A stretch of 64,000 nt of DNA from Bartonella sp. M0283 (GCF_016100455.1 NZ_JACFSK010000001.1:868001-932000), one strand, 5' to 3'; shown: positions 19,815-31,824, counted from the first letter of the stretch. Notes: a model not told the origin generated them from the letters alone. Made by a program: numbers and translations.

Positions 19815-20426
19815 GCCTGAACTCCATGTCGTTATTGAAACCCTGTGCATTTTATGCACTTCCACTGATAACGTTCTCTCTATAACCTAATTGTTCAATA
19901 ATGGCTAATAGTTTGTATGTGGGCACCGACACGAAAACTCGATTAATCATATTTCAAGATCAGTATAAAAGGAGAGCAGTTTTTGAAACCGGTTTCGAGC
20001 TTTATCGTGAACAGAGCTATATTGATTAAATTGATCAACAAGCCGAAAAATTATTCAACCACAACTTACAACATCACAATCTTTCACGTTAAAAACCACC
20101 ATTTGACGTTGCAATCTTCTAGATTTTTTGTTGCACTACATCGAACTTTTGTAAGCAGCTTCAAATCCGTTAAATCAAAATCAAACCGGTCATCGTACTA
20201 GTTATTTCTCCGTATTTTTTCCGGAGAGAAAGGCCAGTAATGCTGGATAAAACAAATATTGGTATCAAAAAATTGATATTGGATTTGTCATAGAGGTATC
20301 CGAGTTGTAAGCTTAAAGTTGTGACTAAACCGGAACTTGATGACTCGAAACGGTTTCGCCGAAAGCGGACTAATGTGATAATTTCGGTGCAGCATTAAAA
20401 CAATAAGGATGAAGGGAAAAAGCGAT
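19815..20426. other. Divergent intergenic region before ppk
   Basis: About 610 bp between the zf-CHCC gene and ppk. It should hold both promoters. An open frame at 19983-20201 (72 codons, plus strand) has basic, low-complexity content, no ribosome binding site and no recognised domain, so it is not called. No pair of CTGTCAT-type PHO boxes was found by eye. Confidence 0.5.
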
Positions 20427-22655
20427 ATGGCTTTACGTACAAAAAACTCATCAAATTCCGAGGCAAAACAGCCTAATGCTGATACAATCAATATGGAAAC
20501 TCCGGAACGCTTTATAAATCGCGAGTTTTCGTGGCTTCAATTCAACAATCGCGTATTGATGGAAGCGGCAAATAAAAAACATCCCTTATTGGAACGCCTA
20601 CGTTTTTTATCGATATCAGCTACAAATCTTGACGAGTTTTTTATGGTTCGTATTGCCGGTCTTGCCGGTCAGGTACGTGCAGGCATTGTTACACGTAGTG
20701 CCGACGGACGCACACCACAGGAACAACTTGATTTTGTGCTGGCTGAAGTGGCAAGGCTACAAGCCAATCAACAACAAGAATTGCGTGCATTACGTCATGA
20801 ACTTGAACAGGAAAAAATCACGATTATTCGTCCTGATCGTCTGACTGAAACCGAGAAAACATGGCTTGAAAATCATTTCCTCGAGACAATATTTCCTGTT
20901 CTCACGCCTCTTTCAATCGATCCGGCACACCCGTTTCCATTCATTCCGAATTTAGGCTTTTCGATTGCACTTCATCTGCTACGTCGTGCCGATCATCAGC
21001 CTATGACCGCACTTTTAAGGTTACCGACGGCACTCAAGCGTTTCACTCTGCTGCCCGATGAAGGTCAAGGTTATCGCTTCATTTCTCTGGAAGATGTGGT
21101 CAGTCTTTTCATCGGCAAGCTCTTTCCCGGATATGAGGTGAACGGGGCAGGGACATTCCGGGTCATTCGCGATAGTGATATTGAAGTTGAAGAAGAAGCG
21201 GAAGATCTCGTTCGGCTATTTGAATCAGCTTTAAAACGTAGACGCCGCGGTCAGGTTATTCGCATAGAATTCGACGCTGAAATGCCGGATGATTTGCGCC
21301 AGTTTGTGACCACCGAGCTTGGCGTTCCGGATAATCGTATAAGCGTGCTCGATGGCCTCTTGGCGCTCAATATGATTTCGGAAATTGTTTCAATTCCGCG
21401 CGAAGACCTGAAATTTGTTCCTTATAATCCGCGTTTTCCGGAACGGATTAGAGAACATGCAGGCGACTGTTTTGCGGCTATTCGTGAAAAAGACATTGTG
21501 GTTCATCATCCTTACGAATCGTTTGATGTTGTCGTCCAATTCCTGCGCCAAGCTGCAGCCGATCCGGATGTTTTGGCAATCAAACAAACGCTCTACAGAA
21601 CATCGAATGACAGCCCGATTGTACGGGCACTTATTGATGCATCGGAAGCCGGAAAATCTGTTACAGCTCTGGTCGAACTTAAGGCCCGTTTTGATGAAGA
21701 AGCAAATATCCGCTGGGCAAGAGATCTCGAACGGGCGGGGGTTCAGGTTGTTTTCGGGTTTATTGAACTCAAAACCCACGCGAAAATGTCGCTGGTCGTT
21801 CGTCGCGAAGAGAACAGGTTACGCTCTTATGTTCATCTGGGAACAGGAAACTATCACCCGATAACGGCAAAAATCTATACCGACTTGTCATTTTTTACGA
21901 CGGATGACGACATTGGACACGATGTTCAGTTGATCTTTAATTTCATTACCGGTTATGCCCAACCGGACGAGCCGATGAAGCTGGCTTTTTCGCCTTTGAC
22001 ATTGCGGCGCCGCATTCTTGGACATATCGAGGATGAAATTGCTCACGCAAGGGAAGGAAAACCTGCTGCTATCTGGATGAAGATGAACTCGCTTGTCGAC
22101 CCGCAGATTATTGATGCTCTGTATCGGGCGGGGCAGGCTGGTGTTCAGGTTGATCTGGTAGTTCGCGGCATTTGTTGTTTACGCCCCGGTATTCCCGGAT
22201 TTTCCGATAATATTCGTGCAAAATCGATTGTCGGGCGTTTCCTCGAACATAGTCGTATTTTCTGTTTCGGCAATGGAGAGGATTTGCCGAACGAAAATGC
22301 AATTGTCTATTTCGGTTCGGCCGATATGATGACGAGAAATCTTGACAGACGCGTTGAAACGTTAGTACCGGTCTTCAACAAGACAGTTCACCAACAAATT
22401 CTTTCCCAGATCATGCTGGCAAATATTATAGACAATCAGCAAAGTTTCGAGATATTGAGCGACGGAACCTCACGTCGTATTACCCCGCTTAAAGGTGAAA
22501 AACCGTTCAATGCCCAGGAATATTTCATGACCAATCCAAGTCTTTCGGGGCGTGGAAAATCTTTGAGATCCTCGGCTCCACGAATCATTGCATTACGCCG
22601 TCAACAAACGGAAACAACAAACACAGATACAACCGACACATCAAAAAAAGACTGA
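20427..22655 (+). CDS. ppk: Polyphosphate kinase 1
   Basis: Ppk reversibly transfers the gamma phosphate of ATP onto polyphosphate chains. The 742-residue protein has the N-terminal domain ([19 protein letters not shown] near residue 27), a head domain, and two PLD-like catalytic domains. The autophosphorylated histidine is expected in [14 protein letters not shown], near residue 452, and [10 protein letters not shown] follows. ATG at 20427 follows GAAGGG with a 10-nt gap; an ATG at 20409 would add six residues but its only purine-rich run abuts it. ppx starts 7 bp after the stop codon, so synthesis and breakdown genes form one unit. Confidence 0.95.
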   Translation: MALRTKNSSNSEAKQPNADTINMETPERFINREFSWLQFNNRVLMEAANKKHPLLERLRFLSISATNLDEFFMVRIAGLAGQVRAGIVTRSADGRTPQEQLDFVLAEVARLQANQQQELRALRHELEQEKITIIRPDRLTETEKTWLENHFLETIFPVLTPLSIDPAHPFPFIPNLGFSIALHLLRRADHQPMTALLRLPTALKRFTLLPDEGQGYRFISLEDVVSLFIGKLFPGYEVNGAGTFRVIRDSDIEVEEEAEDLVRLFESALKRRRRGQVIRIEFDAEMPDDLRQFVTTELGVPDNRISVLDGLLALNMISEIVSIPREDLKFVPYNPRFPERIREHAGDCFAAIREKDIVVHHPYESFDVVVQFLRQAAADPDVLAIKQTLYRTSNDSPIVRALIDASEAGKSVTALVELKARFDEEANIRWARDLERAGVQVVFGFIELKTHAKMSLVVRREENRLRSYVHLGTGNYHPITAKIYTDLSFFTTDDDIGHDVQLIFNFITGYAQPDEPMKLAFSPLTLRRRILGHIEDEIAHAREGKPAAIWMKMNSLVDPQIIDALYRAGQAGVQVDLVVRGICCLRPGIPGFSDNIRAKSIVGRFLEHSRIFCFGNGEDLPNENAIVYFGSADMMTRNLDRRVETLVPVFNKTVHQQILSQIMLANIIDNQQSFEILSDGTSRRITPLKGEKPFNAQEYFMTNPSLSGRGKSLRSSAPRIIALRRQQTETTNTDTTDTSKKD

Positions 22656-22662
22656 AACATAA

Positions 22663-24177
22663 ATGGATAGCTCCGTTGCTCAAGGCCGTTTAAAAGGCCG
22701 AAAACCTGTTGCCGTAATCGACATCGGATCAAACTCGGTTCGATTGGTCGTTTATGAGGGGTTGGTGCGCTCCCCCACGGTTCTCTTTAACGAGAAAATT
22801 CTTTGTGGACTGGGGAAAGGAGTTGCAAAAACCGGTTGTCTGGAACCTGACTCGGTCGAAATGGCATTGCGTACTTTGAGACGCTTTCATGCCATTTGCG
22901 AGCAAATCGGAGTTTCGGCAATTCATACATTGGCAACAGCTGCAGCACGTGAAGCCAAGAATGGACCGGCTTTTATATCGGAAGCTGAAAAAATTCTCAA
23001 AGCCGAGGTAAAAGTTCTGACCGGTAAAGAAGAGGCGACCTATTCCGCCTATGGAATTATATCTACTTTCCATCATCCGGATGGGATAGCCGGTGATTTG
23101 GGCGGGGGAAGTCTGGAACTAGTCGATATCCATGAAACCTCGGTTGGTGATGATGGAATTACTTTGCCCCTCGGAGGTTTGCGGCTACAGGATATGTCTG
23201 ACAATAATCTGGCGGAAGCTACAAAAATTGCCCGACGCTATCTTAAGAGCAGCGAGATTCTTAGCAAAAACAAGGGGAGAAACTTTTATGCTGTCGGGGG
23301 GACATGGCGAAATCTCGCAAAGCTCCACATTGCAGTCAAACACTATCCTCTTCCTGTCATGCACGGCTACGAGGTCGAAGCATCCGATATGGAATCATTT
23401 CTTCACCGCGTTGCAAAGGGTGAGATCGACCAGTTAAAAAATATCTCCGCCATTTCCAAAAACCGCCGGCAACTCTTATCTTATGGAGCGACCGTCCTGA
23501 CAGAACTAATGCGTTGTCTTAACCCGAAGAAAATTATATTTTCAGGTGCGGGAGTACGTGAAGGATTTATGTTTTCAGAACTAAGTCCCAAAACACGTCT
23601 AGAAGATCCGCTCATAGCGGCCTGTCAGGAAATGGCAACTTTGCGTGCCCGTTCTCCGGCGCAGGCTTACGATCTGATCGGCTTTACAAAGAATGCTTTC
23701 GATATTTTCGGTTTTCAGGAAAATGAAGAACAAAAAAGATATCGCGAAGCGGCTTGTCTTCTTGCCGATATCGGTTGGCGTTTTCACCCCGATTATCGAG
23801 GCGATCAATCGGCTAATCAGGTGGCTTTCGGGCCTTATCCCGGCATTACGCATCTTGGCCGAGTCTATGTCGCATTATCGGTTTTTTATCGTAATGAAGG
23901 ACTATTCGTGGATGATGATGCACCGTCAATCATAAAACTTGCGAATAAAGAAATTGTAGAAAGAGCTCGTTTTCTGGGCGGGCTTATGCGCGTTGCCAAT
24001 CTCTTTTCTGCTTCGACTGCCGGTATTCTGCCAGATTTAATATGGAAAACACAAGATAAGTCTATTGTTCTAACAATACCGGAACGCCATGCCGATCTTA
24101 TTGCGGAACGACCGATAGGGCGTTTGCAGCAACTCGCAAAAGTTACGAATAAAGACCTGCTTTATCTGGTGGTTTGA
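22663..24177 (+). CDS. ppx: Exopolyphosphatase, Ppx/GppA family
   Basis: The 504-residue protein of the actin-like ATPase fold has phosphate 1 motif AVIDIGSNSVRLVVYEG near residues 18-34 and the second glycine-rich motif GDLGGGSLELV near residue 145. The longer C-terminal part is HD-like, as in alphaproteobacterial Ppx. It hydrolyses terminal phosphates from polyphosphate or (p)ppGpp; the pairing with ppk favours polyphosphate. Seven bases separate it from ppk. Confidence 0.93.
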   Translation: MDSSVAQGRLKGRKPVAVIDIGSNSVRLVVYEGLVRSPTVLFNEKILCGLGKGVAKTGCLEPDSVEMALRTLRRFHAICEQIGVSAIHTLATAAAREAKNGPAFISEAEKILKAEVKVLTGKEEATYSAYGIISTFHHPDGIAGDLGGGSLELVDIHETSVGDDGITLPLGGLRLQDMSDNNLAEATKIARRYLKSSEILSKNKGRNFYAVGGTWRNLAKLHIAVKHYPLPVMHGYEVEASDMESFLHRVAKGEIDQLKNISAISKNRRQLLSYGATVLTELMRCLNPKKIIFSGAGVREGFMFSELSPKTRLEDPLIAACQEMATLRARSPAQAYDLIGFTKNAFDIFGFQENEEQKRYREAACLLADIGWRFHPDYRGDQSANQVAFGPYPGITHLGRVYVALSVFYRNEGLFVDDDAPSIIKLANKEIVERARFLGGLMRVANLFSASTAGILPDLIWKTQDKSIVLTIPERHADLIAERPIGRLQQLAKVTNKDLLYLVV

Positions 24178-24816
24178 AATTTGCGAGAAACCACCAGCTT
24201 TCTCATTCAGTTAGAGAATATCTAAAGGCCAACGCATCCCCATTAACCAATGGCGTGTATTTGCTGATTGAAAACGGAAATCAACATTTCAAACTCTTTC
24301 GTAATTTCACGCCATAGGTAGCTCTCAAGATAGCGGTTCTAATTTACTTGCCAAAGACGCAATGACTGGCCAAAAAAAGAGGTGCTTTAGCACTTTTTGA
24401 ACCGGACACTGAGCGCAATAAATAGATGTTAAAGTTGATTTTATCGAAAGAATTTTTAAAAAATTTTTATTTGAAATTAACGATATCAATTGATTGTTTA
24501 TTAGTTTTAATAAAATAGATTAACTTTGAATCGAGCTGGCAACTGTCTGTTATTAATCTCCAAAAATCCAATTTGGAAGCCAGATACCCTATCTCCATAA
24601 GGCGAACTTGCGGCGTCGGTACTATATCCCAAAACTTTGAATAGTCGTTATTATTTTCCTGAATAAGGCTCATGGGATTGCCGCAGCTTTAAACGCGCTA
24701 CGATCTTATGATATGACTGGTGCGAAGAGCGTGCACCGACCAGAGATAACATCTGAAGGGTTGCCGGAGCTATGTCTATTGCCGATAGGGGGGGGCCTAA
24801 TAGCCCCTCAACTTTT
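24178..24816. other. Intergenic stretch between convergent ppx and sugar kinase gene
   Basis: About 640 bp without a supported gene. A short hairpin GTGC-TTTA-GCAC followed by TTTTT near 24380-24400 could end ppx transcription. A run of eight G's at 24788-24795 is part of the terminator-like structure listed separately. Confidence 0.5.
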
Positions 24817-24818
24817 TT
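24792..24818 (+). terminator. Possible terminator at the end of the convergent pair
   Basis: GGGGC (24792-24796), a 6-nt loop and GCCCC (24803-24807) are followed by a run of six T's (24813-24818) on the plus strand. The T-run overlaps the stop codon of the minus-strand kinase gene. It lies 600 bp past ppx, so its client is uncertain. Confidence 0.4.
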
Positions 24819-25782
24819 AGTCCTGTGATAGAGTTGCCGGACCGATATTTTTACCTTTGCGGGCAAGATAATTGTAAAGGCGTTTGATATTTGGAAGCTG
24901 ACACAAACCGTTTCCTTTTTCAGCCACAGCAGCAGTTCCACAGGCTGTTGCCAAACGAAAAGCATCCTCGGCTTCCCAACCAAGGGCCAATCCTTGCACC
25001 ATACCGGCTACAAAGCTATCACCGGCGCCAGAAGCACTGATAACCCGCACATGAGGTGAGGGCAGATAAAGTGTTTTATCCTTTGTGGCCAACACTGCCC
25101 CCTGATGTCCCAGCGTAACAGTGATAATTTCGGAAGCGCCCTTGATGCAATATTCCTGAGCAGCTTTGGCAATATCGTCGGTAAGATTATAAGTTTTCCC
25201 TGTACAAGCCTCGAACTCTCCCTGACTAGGTTTTACAAGTGTTACTCCGCCTTTATCAAGGACATGTTTAAGAGCGTCTCCAGAGGTATCTATAACGATA
25301 CGGGCATTTCTTTTTTTCGCAATGTCTATCAACATATCGTAGACATCAATAGGAACATTTCTAGGAAGACTACCGCTTACAACAATCCAGTCCCATTCGA
25401 GTTTTTTGGTCGCATCAATGACCGCTTTCCATTCTGTCTCTTTCATAATGGGACCTTCGGCAATAAAGCGGTATTCCATACCGGAAGCCCGTTCGTGAAT
25501 AACATTATTCACACGTGTATTTCCTGAAATCGCAATTTTAATGCACTGTATGCCACGGTCTTCCAGAAGATGGTTCAGAACATTCCCCATAATGCCACCG
25601 CTTGCATAGAGCGCTTTGACATCGCCACCCAAACGATGAACCACACGGGCAACATTGATTCCGCCGCCGCCCGGATGAAAACTTTCATCAAATGTTCTGA
25701 TTTTATGGGTCGGACGCACGACCTCCGCTTCGCTGGCAGCGTCAACGGTCGGGTTAAATGTAACTGTAAGGACTTTTTCCAT
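24817..25782 (-). CDS. PfkB-family hexose kinase (1-phosphofructokinase / 6-phosphofructokinase II-like)
   Basis: The 321-residue ribokinase-fold sugar kinase begins MEKVLTVTFNPTVDAASE and has the substrate-binding GGGGINVARVVHRLGG near residues 39-54. The C-terminal catalytic signature SASGAGDSFVAGMVQGLALG near residues 248-267 supplies the anion hole and the base aspartate. LacC/FruK/PfkB members phosphorylate fructose-6-phosphate, fructose-1-phosphate or tagatose-6-phosphate; sequence alone does not decide which. ATG at 25782 has GAGG 6 nt upstream; an adjacent ATG at 25785 is equally possible. It lies 69 bp downstream of rnd on the same strand. Confidence 0.82.
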   Translation of the reverse strand: MEKVLTVTFNPTVDAASEAEVVRPTHKIRTFDESFHPGGGGINVARVVHRLGGDVKALYASGGIMGNVLNHLLEDRGIQCIKIAISGNTRVNNVIHERASGMEYRFIAEGPIMKETEWKAVIDATKKLEWDWIVVSGSLPRNVPIDVYDMLIDIAKKRNARIVIDTSGDALKHVLDKGGVTLVKPSQGEFEACTGKTYNLTDDIAKAAQEYCIKGASEIITVTLGHQGAVLATKDKTLYLPSPHVRVISASGAGDSFVAGMVQGLALGWEAEDAFRLATACGTAAVAEKGNGLCQLPNIKRLYNYLARKGKNIGPATLSQD

Positions 25783-25851
25783 CATCCGCCTCTGCAATAA
25801 AACTGCGTGTTTCAAGCCAAATCAGAATTTTGATCGGATATTTCTTTCCGT

Positions 25852-27003
25852 TCAGAGTGATTTTGTCAATATTTTCCCGTTATGAAAATAAAAACCCAAA
25901 TTGCCATTTAACAGTTTCTCTGCTTTTTCACCAAATATCTTGTACCGCCAGCCTTCCAACGCCGGCACATGACCATCGCTATCCTGTTTTGCAATTTTTT
26001 CAAGTTCATCATTATTCGCGATAATACGGGGAGCAATATTTTCCTCATCTGCCACAAGCTTAAGCAATACACGTAGTAGCTCGACGGCCGCTGCCGTACC
26101 ATTTGCAACGGGAACATGTTTATGAATTGGCGGTAATGTACTTAGGTCTGTCGTCAGACCAGTCTGGACTGCTTTCAATAATTCTGCGGCCGCAGCCGAA
26201 CGTTCCCAACCTTTCGAAATACTGCGCAATTTAGCCAAAGCATCGGCATCTTTCGGTTGTTGCGTTGCAATTTCGATAAGACATTCATCTTTTAAAATGC
26301 GTCCGCGTGGGACATTGCGATTTTTTGCCTCTTGTTCGCGCCATGCAGCAATCTGTTGGAGAACGGCCAATTCTCTTGGCTTTCTTATGCGCCCCTTAAT
26401 TCTTTTCCATGCATCTTCATTTGGCATGTCATAGGTTTTTGTCGAAGTTAAAATAGACATTTCATCGTCTATCCAATGGGTTCTTCCAGTTTTTTCAAGC
26501 TTTTTATCAAGATATTTATAAACGTCTCTCAGATGGGTTACATCCGCCAATGCATACGACAACTGTTTATCGCTGAGCGGTCTTCTGCTCCAGTCTGTAT
26601 AACGAGATGATTTGTCGATATGCTGACCTGTAACGCGTTCGACAATTTGTTCGTAAGATACACTTTCGCCAAAGCCGCAAACCGCGCCCGCCACCTGCGT
26701 ATCGAATAACGGAGAAGGAATGATATTTCCAAGCTTGTAGATAATTTCTACATCCTGACGCGCGGCATGAAAAACTTTTACAACATTCCGGTTTTTCATG
26801 AGCGAGAATATTGGCGCGAGATCAATTTCGGGAGAAAGCGGATCAACAATGACCGCAATATCGTTCGATGCCAATTGTATGAGGCACAGTTGCGGCCAAT
26901 AAGTTGATTCACGAATAAACTCCGTATCAACAGTTACAAAATCCGATTTAGAAAGTGTAGCGACGACGTCCTGCAGGGCGTCTGTATGTGTAATAAGTTT
27001 CAT
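25852..27003 (-). CDS. rnd: Ribonuclease D
   Basis: This 3'-5' exoribonuclease for tRNA 3'-end maturation is 383 residues long. The DEDD exonuclease domain is N-terminal: VTVDTEFIRESTYWP near residues 22-36, VFHAARQDVEII near 77-88, and SYALADVTHLRDVYKYL near 163-179. A C-terminal HRDC domain starts near residue 205. ATG at 27003 is preferred; a TTG two codons upstream is possible. It is divergent from aspS with about 150 bp between. Confidence 0.92.
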   Translation of the reverse strand: MKLITHTDALQDVVATLSKSDFVTVDTEFIRESTYWPQLCLIQLASNDIAVIVDPLSPEIDLAPIFSLMKNRNVVKVFHAARQDVEIIYKLGNIIPSPLFDTQVAGAVCGFGESVSYEQIVERVTGQHIDKSSRYTDWSRRPLSDKQLSYALADVTHLRDVYKYLDKKLEKTGRTHWIDDEMSILTSTKTYDMPNEDAWKRIKGRIRKPRELAVLQQIAAWREQEAKNRNVPRGRILKDECLIEIATQQPKDADALAKLRSISKGWERSAAAAELLKAVQTGLTTDLSTLPPIHKHVPVANGTAAAVELLRVLLKLVADEENIAPRIIANNDELEKIAKQDSDGHVPALEGWRYKIFGEKAEKLLNGNLGFYFHNGKILTKSL

Positions 27004-27152
27004 ATTCAAGGCTATAACCTATTATATAATATTTGTCTTTTCCTATATTTTTTCATACACAATCCTTCAATAGCTTGACAAATGTGCGGCAAAATGCGCT
27101 TTTGCGCACAAGTAGACTATTTCAGAATGCATGAAACAAAAAAGGCAAGACT

Positions 27153-28943
27153 ATGCATCGTTATCGTTCCCATAACTGTGCCGCTCTGCGCAAGAGCGAT
27201 GTTAAAACAAAAGTTCGTCTCTCGGGATGGGTTAACCGTGTTCGGGACCATGGTGGGATATTGTTTATCGATTTGCGTGATAATTACGGCATAACACAAA
27301 TCGTCGCCGATCCGGATTCACCGGCGTTTAAAATTGCCGAGATGGTGAGAAGCGAATGGGTTTTACGGGTTGATGGTGAAGTTCGGGCACGTTCCGATGA
27401 TACCGTCAATACCAACCTTCCGACCGGCGAAGTCGAAGTATTTGCCAACGAAATCGAAATTCTATCGAAATCCGATGAATTGCCCTTGCCGGTATTTGGT
27501 GAGCCGGATTATCCTGAAGATATTCGCTTGAAATATCGTTTTCTGGATTTGCGTCGCGAAACATTACATAAAAATATTCTGCAAAGAACAAAAATAATTG
27601 CGGCTATCCGTCGTCGTATGCAGGAAGCCAAATTCACCGAATTTTCGACGCCGATTTTAACTGCCTCATCGCCGGAAGGTGCACGCGACTTTCTTGTACC
27701 GAGTCGCATCCATCCCGGAAAATTTTATGCTTTGCCGCAAGCGCCGCAGCAATATAAACAGCTTTTGATGATGTCGGGATTTGACCGGTATTTTCAGGTT
27801 GCACCATGTTTTCGTGATGAGGATCCTCGCGCCGACCGGCTTCCCGGGGAATTTTACCAATTGGATATGGAAATGAGTTTCGTCGAGCAAGAAGACATCT
27901 TGCAAGTTATGGAACCCATCATCCGTGGTATTTTCGAGGAATTTTCGAACGGTAAACCGGTAACGCAAAAATTTCCTCGTATTCCATATAACGAAGCGAT
28001 GAGAAAATACGGTTCCGATAAACCGGACTTGCGCAATCCGATTGTTATGGAAGAGGTTAGCGAACATTTCCGTGGTTCAGGGTTCAAGGTATTTGCCAAT
28101 ATATTGGAGAGCGATGCCAAAGCAGAAGTCTGGGGTATACCTGTCAAGACCGGCGGTAGCCGTGCTTTCTGTGACCGCATGAATTCATGGGCACAAGGCG
28201 AGGGGCAACCGGGCCTCGGTTATATCTTCTGGCGTAAAGAAGGTGATCATATTGAAGGTGCAGGTCCGATCGCTAAAAATATCGGGCCGGAACGGACCGA
28301 AGCTATACGCAATCAGCTTAAACTTGCGGATGGTGATGCCTGTTTCTTCGTAGCGGGAGACCCACGTAAATTTGCGCTTTTTGCAGGGGCTGCAAGAACA
28401 CGGGCGGGCGAAGAGCTTAACCTTGTTGACCGTGACCAGTTTTCACTGGCCTGGATTGTTGACTTCCCGTTCTTTGAATGGAACGAGGATGAAAAGCACA
28501 TCGAATTTTCCCATAATCCTTTCTCTATGCCACAGGGCGGGAAAAAAGCGCTCGACACTGAAGAGCCGTTGAATATCAAGGCTTATCAATATGATGTGGT
28601 TTGCAATGGTTTCGAGCTTGGTTCAGGCGGCATCCGTAACCATTCGCCGGAGACTATGGTGCGTGCTTTCGAGATTGCCGGTCTGTCAAAAGAAACAGTT
28701 GAAGAGCGCTTCGGTGCACTCTATCGGGCTTTCCACTATGGCGCACCGCCACACGGTGGCATGGCCTGTGGAATTGACCGCATGGTCATGTTACTTCTTG
28801 GTGTCAAGAACTTGCGCGAGATTTCGCTGTTCCCGATGAACCAGCAGGCGTTGGATCTTTTGATGGGAGCGCCTTCGGAGGTGACTGCGGCACAACTAAG
28901 TGAGCTATCGCTCCGTATTGCACCTTTAAAAAAGGATAATTGA
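27153..28943 (+). CDS. aspS: Aspartate--tRNA ligase
   Basis: The 596-residue class II aminoacyl-tRNA synthetase has an N-terminal OB anticodon-binding domain ([24 protein letters not shown], residues about 23-46). Class II motif 2 is in [24 protein letters not shown] near 218-241, and motif 3 is in [16 protein letters not shown] near 537-552. The bacterial GAD insertion is present. Many alphaproteobacteria use this enzyme as a non-discriminating form, which also charges tRNA-Asn; that cannot be judged here. A clear terminator follows. Confidence 0.96.
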   Translation: MHRYRSHNCAALRKSDVKTKVRLSGWVNRVRDHGGILFIDLRDNYGITQIVADPDSPAFKIAEMVRSEWVLRVDGEVRARSDDTVNTNLPTGEVEVFANEIEILSKSDELPLPVFGEPDYPEDIRLKYRFLDLRRETLHKNILQRTKIIAAIRRRMQEAKFTEFSTPILTASSPEGARDFLVPSRIHPGKFYALPQAPQQYKQLLMMSGFDRYFQVAPCFRDEDPRADRLPGEFYQLDMEMSFVEQEDILQVMEPIIRGIFEEFSNGKPVTQKFPRIPYNEAMRKYGSDKPDLRNPIVMEEVSEHFRGSGFKVFANILESDAKAEVWGIPVKTGGSRAFCDRMNSWAQGEGQPGLGYIFWRKEGDHIEGAGPIAKNIGPERTEAIRNQLKLADGDACFFVAGDPRKFALFAGAARTRAGEELNLVDRDQFSLAWIVDFPFFEWNEDEKHIEFSHNPFSMPQGGKKALDTEEPLNIKAYQYDVVCNGFELGSGGIRNHSPETMVRAFEIAGLSKETVEERFGALYRAFHYGAPPHGGMACGIDRMVMLLLGVKNLREISLFPMNQQALDLLMGAPSEVTAAQLSELSLRIAPLKKDN

Positions 28944-28961
28944 TTAGAAAAATGGTTAGAC

Positions 28962-28989
28962 AAAAAACCCGGCTAAAGCCGGGTTTTTT
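28962..28989 (+). terminator. Rho-independent terminator after aspS
   Basis: A perfect stem AAAAAACCCGGC / GCCGGGTTTTTT with TAAA loop ends in a T-run. The symmetric A/T tails mean it may also stop the convergent minus-strand transcript. Confidence 0.9.
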
Positions 28990-29007
28990 CGTGAAAGATT
29001 TCGACTA

Positions 29008-30324
29008 TTAATTCACTTCCAGTTTCAATTTTAGCAAATTTATTAACTTAATTGCGGACTTCTCACCGATTGCTTCAATAAGATCCGCAGGGATTGTTAT
29101 TCCCGGTGACATACTGACGGTCAGTGAAACAGAATTATCGAGAAAATTACCTAATTGTTCGGAAGTATTTTGGACAAATTCAGGGTCTTTAATTTTTGTT
29201 CCCATCAAAGGTAGCATCGACTTGATTTGTGTTCTCAGCGTCTCGCGTGTCATCCTACTGTTTTCTGCATTATAATCCAACACCTTATTCACGAAGCCTC
29301 TATCATCATACCGGATATTGATATCGCCAAATTCTATTCGGTCGCTAATACCTTCGAAAATGGTAAACATAGCAAGCGTATTGGCTTCGGTTTGAAAATT
29401 GATATCTTTCATCATATCTTCGTTAATTCCACCGAGAATCACGCTGAACTTCAGGTTTCCAATATCATCAAGTTTGATCTCGTTTTGATCACCATTATAG
29501 TTCCCGCTTACAATATCCCAATTTGCATGGAAATCGAAAGAACCTGATAAATTTTTATAACCTAATAGCCTAAGTCTTTCCGAGTTGGGGCTTATAAACC
29601 AGTGTACTAAGCGCATAGTTGAAGGATTTTGCGTTCGCTTCGAATTCGATAGCTTTCGTTTGAGGTTGCGGGATGTAATGAAACTGTAATGCATCGAAAT
29701 ACAAGATTATTGTGTTAGGGGCACGTGCCCAATTTATCTGTTTAAAGGATGCGCGCTCGTAAGGAAAAGTGGCAATGATAGGGTCTTTATTTTTTTCTGA
29801 CGCGAGTTTGATGTTTTCAAAAGCAATATCGGTAGCTATCAATTTGCTTTCCGCAGCTTCGTACTTCAACATGGAGATAGACAATTTTCGAGCAAAAAAA
29901 TTACCGGCCTGATCTTCGTTTACCTTTTCAAATGTAATATTATCAATTTTTTCAAACTTCAGAAGATGGCTTCCTTTGAGAATAAATTTTCCCTCGTCCG
30001 GTGTAGCTGAACCGGTTTCGTCTTTTGACTTGTCGGAGGAGTGTTCGCGCCCCAGATAATTTCCGATCTCGTCAACCTTTAACAGTTTTATTTCAACATC
30101 ATGTAGAACGATATTGTCTCCACCAAGTTCACTTTTTGAAGCGGTTATTGACCAACATCCCTTAAAAACGTCATTACTATCCGGCAGCAATTCTGGCTTA
30201 CGCTTTTTTGTAAACGTGCAGTAAATGCATCAGGATCGACGGCTTGTGCGGATAGTACGTGAAGCGAAATTGTTGAAATAATCAACAAAAGTGAAATTAT
30301 AATTGTACGTCGAAACCGTTTCAT
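29008..30324 (-). pseudogene. Frameshifted paralogue of the secreted protein gene at 31825-33111
   Basis: Reading from ATG at 30324 gives a signal-peptide-like start (MKRFRR, hydrophobic run, SAQAVDPDAFTARLQ), matching the intact neighbour's AVDPNAFTSRLE. The frame is lost near 30190. A second frame (30190-29570) carries NIVLHDVEIK, ISMLKYEA and LASEKNKDP, matching the neighbour's DIVLHDVTIK, IPMLKGPA and LASEKNSDP. A third frame (about 29600-29008) carries LSGSFDFHANWDI, matching LSGSLNFHANWDI, and runs to the end. Total span (1317 bp) equals the intact gene (1287 bp) within 30 bp. At least two frameshifts therefore broke a full-length copy. Confidence 0.85.
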
Positions 30325-31760
30325 CGTAGAAAAACCTCATGAGGCGGTTGGTTAAGAAAATAATAACTATTAATTATCGTTTACTCTAATATGTAACCAA
30401 AATTCCGATGTCATAAATAAATATTTCTTTTATTTATTGTTTTATTTTTATTAATCTTGTCAAATATATTTAATCATTGAACAAAAATAACATTTAGAAA
30501 ACATTTTGTCGTAATAAATAATTGCGTCAATCTCTCCGTTATCCATATATTGGGTGTCCACATATTGGTTTGTATTTCTAATTTAAAATCATGCTCGTAA
30601 ATATAAGTTTATTTATATAATAAAAAATAAGTTATAAATGACTTGTTATATTTTTATATCTATTGTTCCGGTATAAATGAAAAATAGGCAGTCTATCAGT
30701 CTAGACAATGGTTTTACGAGATTGTCACGTGATCTGTTATTTTTTATCTCATTGTTACTCTTTTGTAGCGAGATGAAAATACTATATCAGAAAGCCATTA
30801 AAGAGGAGCATATGCAGGCTTGTCGATTACCAAAATTTTCAATTCCGTTGATGTGGTTGTGGCGATGAGCAATAGCTCCTGTTGACCAATACGGTCATGA
30901 TAAAATTGTCAGAAATCCAAAACATCAGAATTCAAGACTTCATAAGCAGCGAAGCTCACTCTATAGGAGATAGATCGAGTTTTGTACGGATAACGAACTT
31001 TAATCGACTGGCCAAAAAAACAAAAACATTTCAGTGCTGTTATTTGTAGCGGGAAAGGGCAGGGACTTTTTTCTCTCGTTTCAAGAAAACAGTTTGTTTA
31101 AATGCACCATGGTCTTTTTCGATTTTAGGACACCATCAAACGGGCTTTTATTGAATTCAATTTCACCCCCCCCAATTCGGGCTGTTCACGTTTGAAGTTG
31201 AGCAATGACTAACGGCCACTTGTGAAAATAGCATTCTAAAGAGAATGCAATTATATTCGTGTGTTATGTCTTCAAACAGCGAGCCCAACGCGCTATTGAA
31301 CGGGCTGTAGGAATAGGTGATGCATTCATGCCGTTTATTTTATCCGGCCATGTTTCCGCAATGGCTTATCCGTGTCATAAATACGTAATTTCCGATGATC
31401 TATTCTGGCCCGGAATATTTTCCGTTTAAAATTCTGAATATTTTTAAAACGAATATGCAGGAAAAAGATTTCTTAATTGCGTCATTCTTCAAGCAATTAT
31501 ATACGGGCTGAGCTTGTTCTTTTCCGGTCTCTTATGATAGTGCGGATAGGTAACGAGTTAAAAATTTGTTGTTAATTCACGTGCTTAGATGTGTCGAATA
31601 TTATTTGATAACAACCGAAACGACGCTTAACAGAATACGATAGCAGCATAGCATAACAAACTTGGACGTTCCAGGTTTGTTTTACGGTTTCGCCTTTCTA
31701 CATATTATCTTTATGATAATTTTTTTAAATATTTCGTTTTTAGCCCGACATCCCTAAAAA
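30325..31760. other. Long gene-free stretch between the two paralogues
   Basis: About 1.4 kb, AT-rich at its left end, without a supported gene. A 65-codon open frame near 31232-31429 (plus strand) lacks a ribosome binding site and is unrecognised. A run of eight C's lies at 31166-31173. The promoter of the broken gene should be near 30330-30450. Confidence 0.5.
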
Positions 31761-31796
31761 AATATCCAAGTTACGCAATAAAATAACTTGGATATT
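31754..31796 (-). terminator. Terminator of the secreted-protein gene
   Basis: A perfect 13-bp inverted repeat, AATATCCAAGTTA (31761-31773) and TAACTTGGATATT (31784-31796), with a 10-nt loop, is followed on the minus strand by a T-run (A's at 31756-31762). It sits 28 bp past the stop of the minus-strand gene. Confidence 0.85.
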
Positions 31797-31824
31797 CTGT
31801 GATTTTTTCGCCTAAGGCCGTATA

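Noticed and set aside
19983..20201. A 72-codon open frame before ppk
   Set aside because: Low-complexity basic content, no ribosome binding site and no known family.
31166..31173. A run of eight C's (and eight G's at 24788-24795) as possible phase-variation tracts
   Set aside because: Neither lies in a coding start or clear promoter; the G-run fits a terminator stem.
31232..31429. A 65-codon frame between the two paralogous secreted-protein genes
   Set aside because: No start signal and no recognisable domain; considered as a transposase remnant but nothing supports it.
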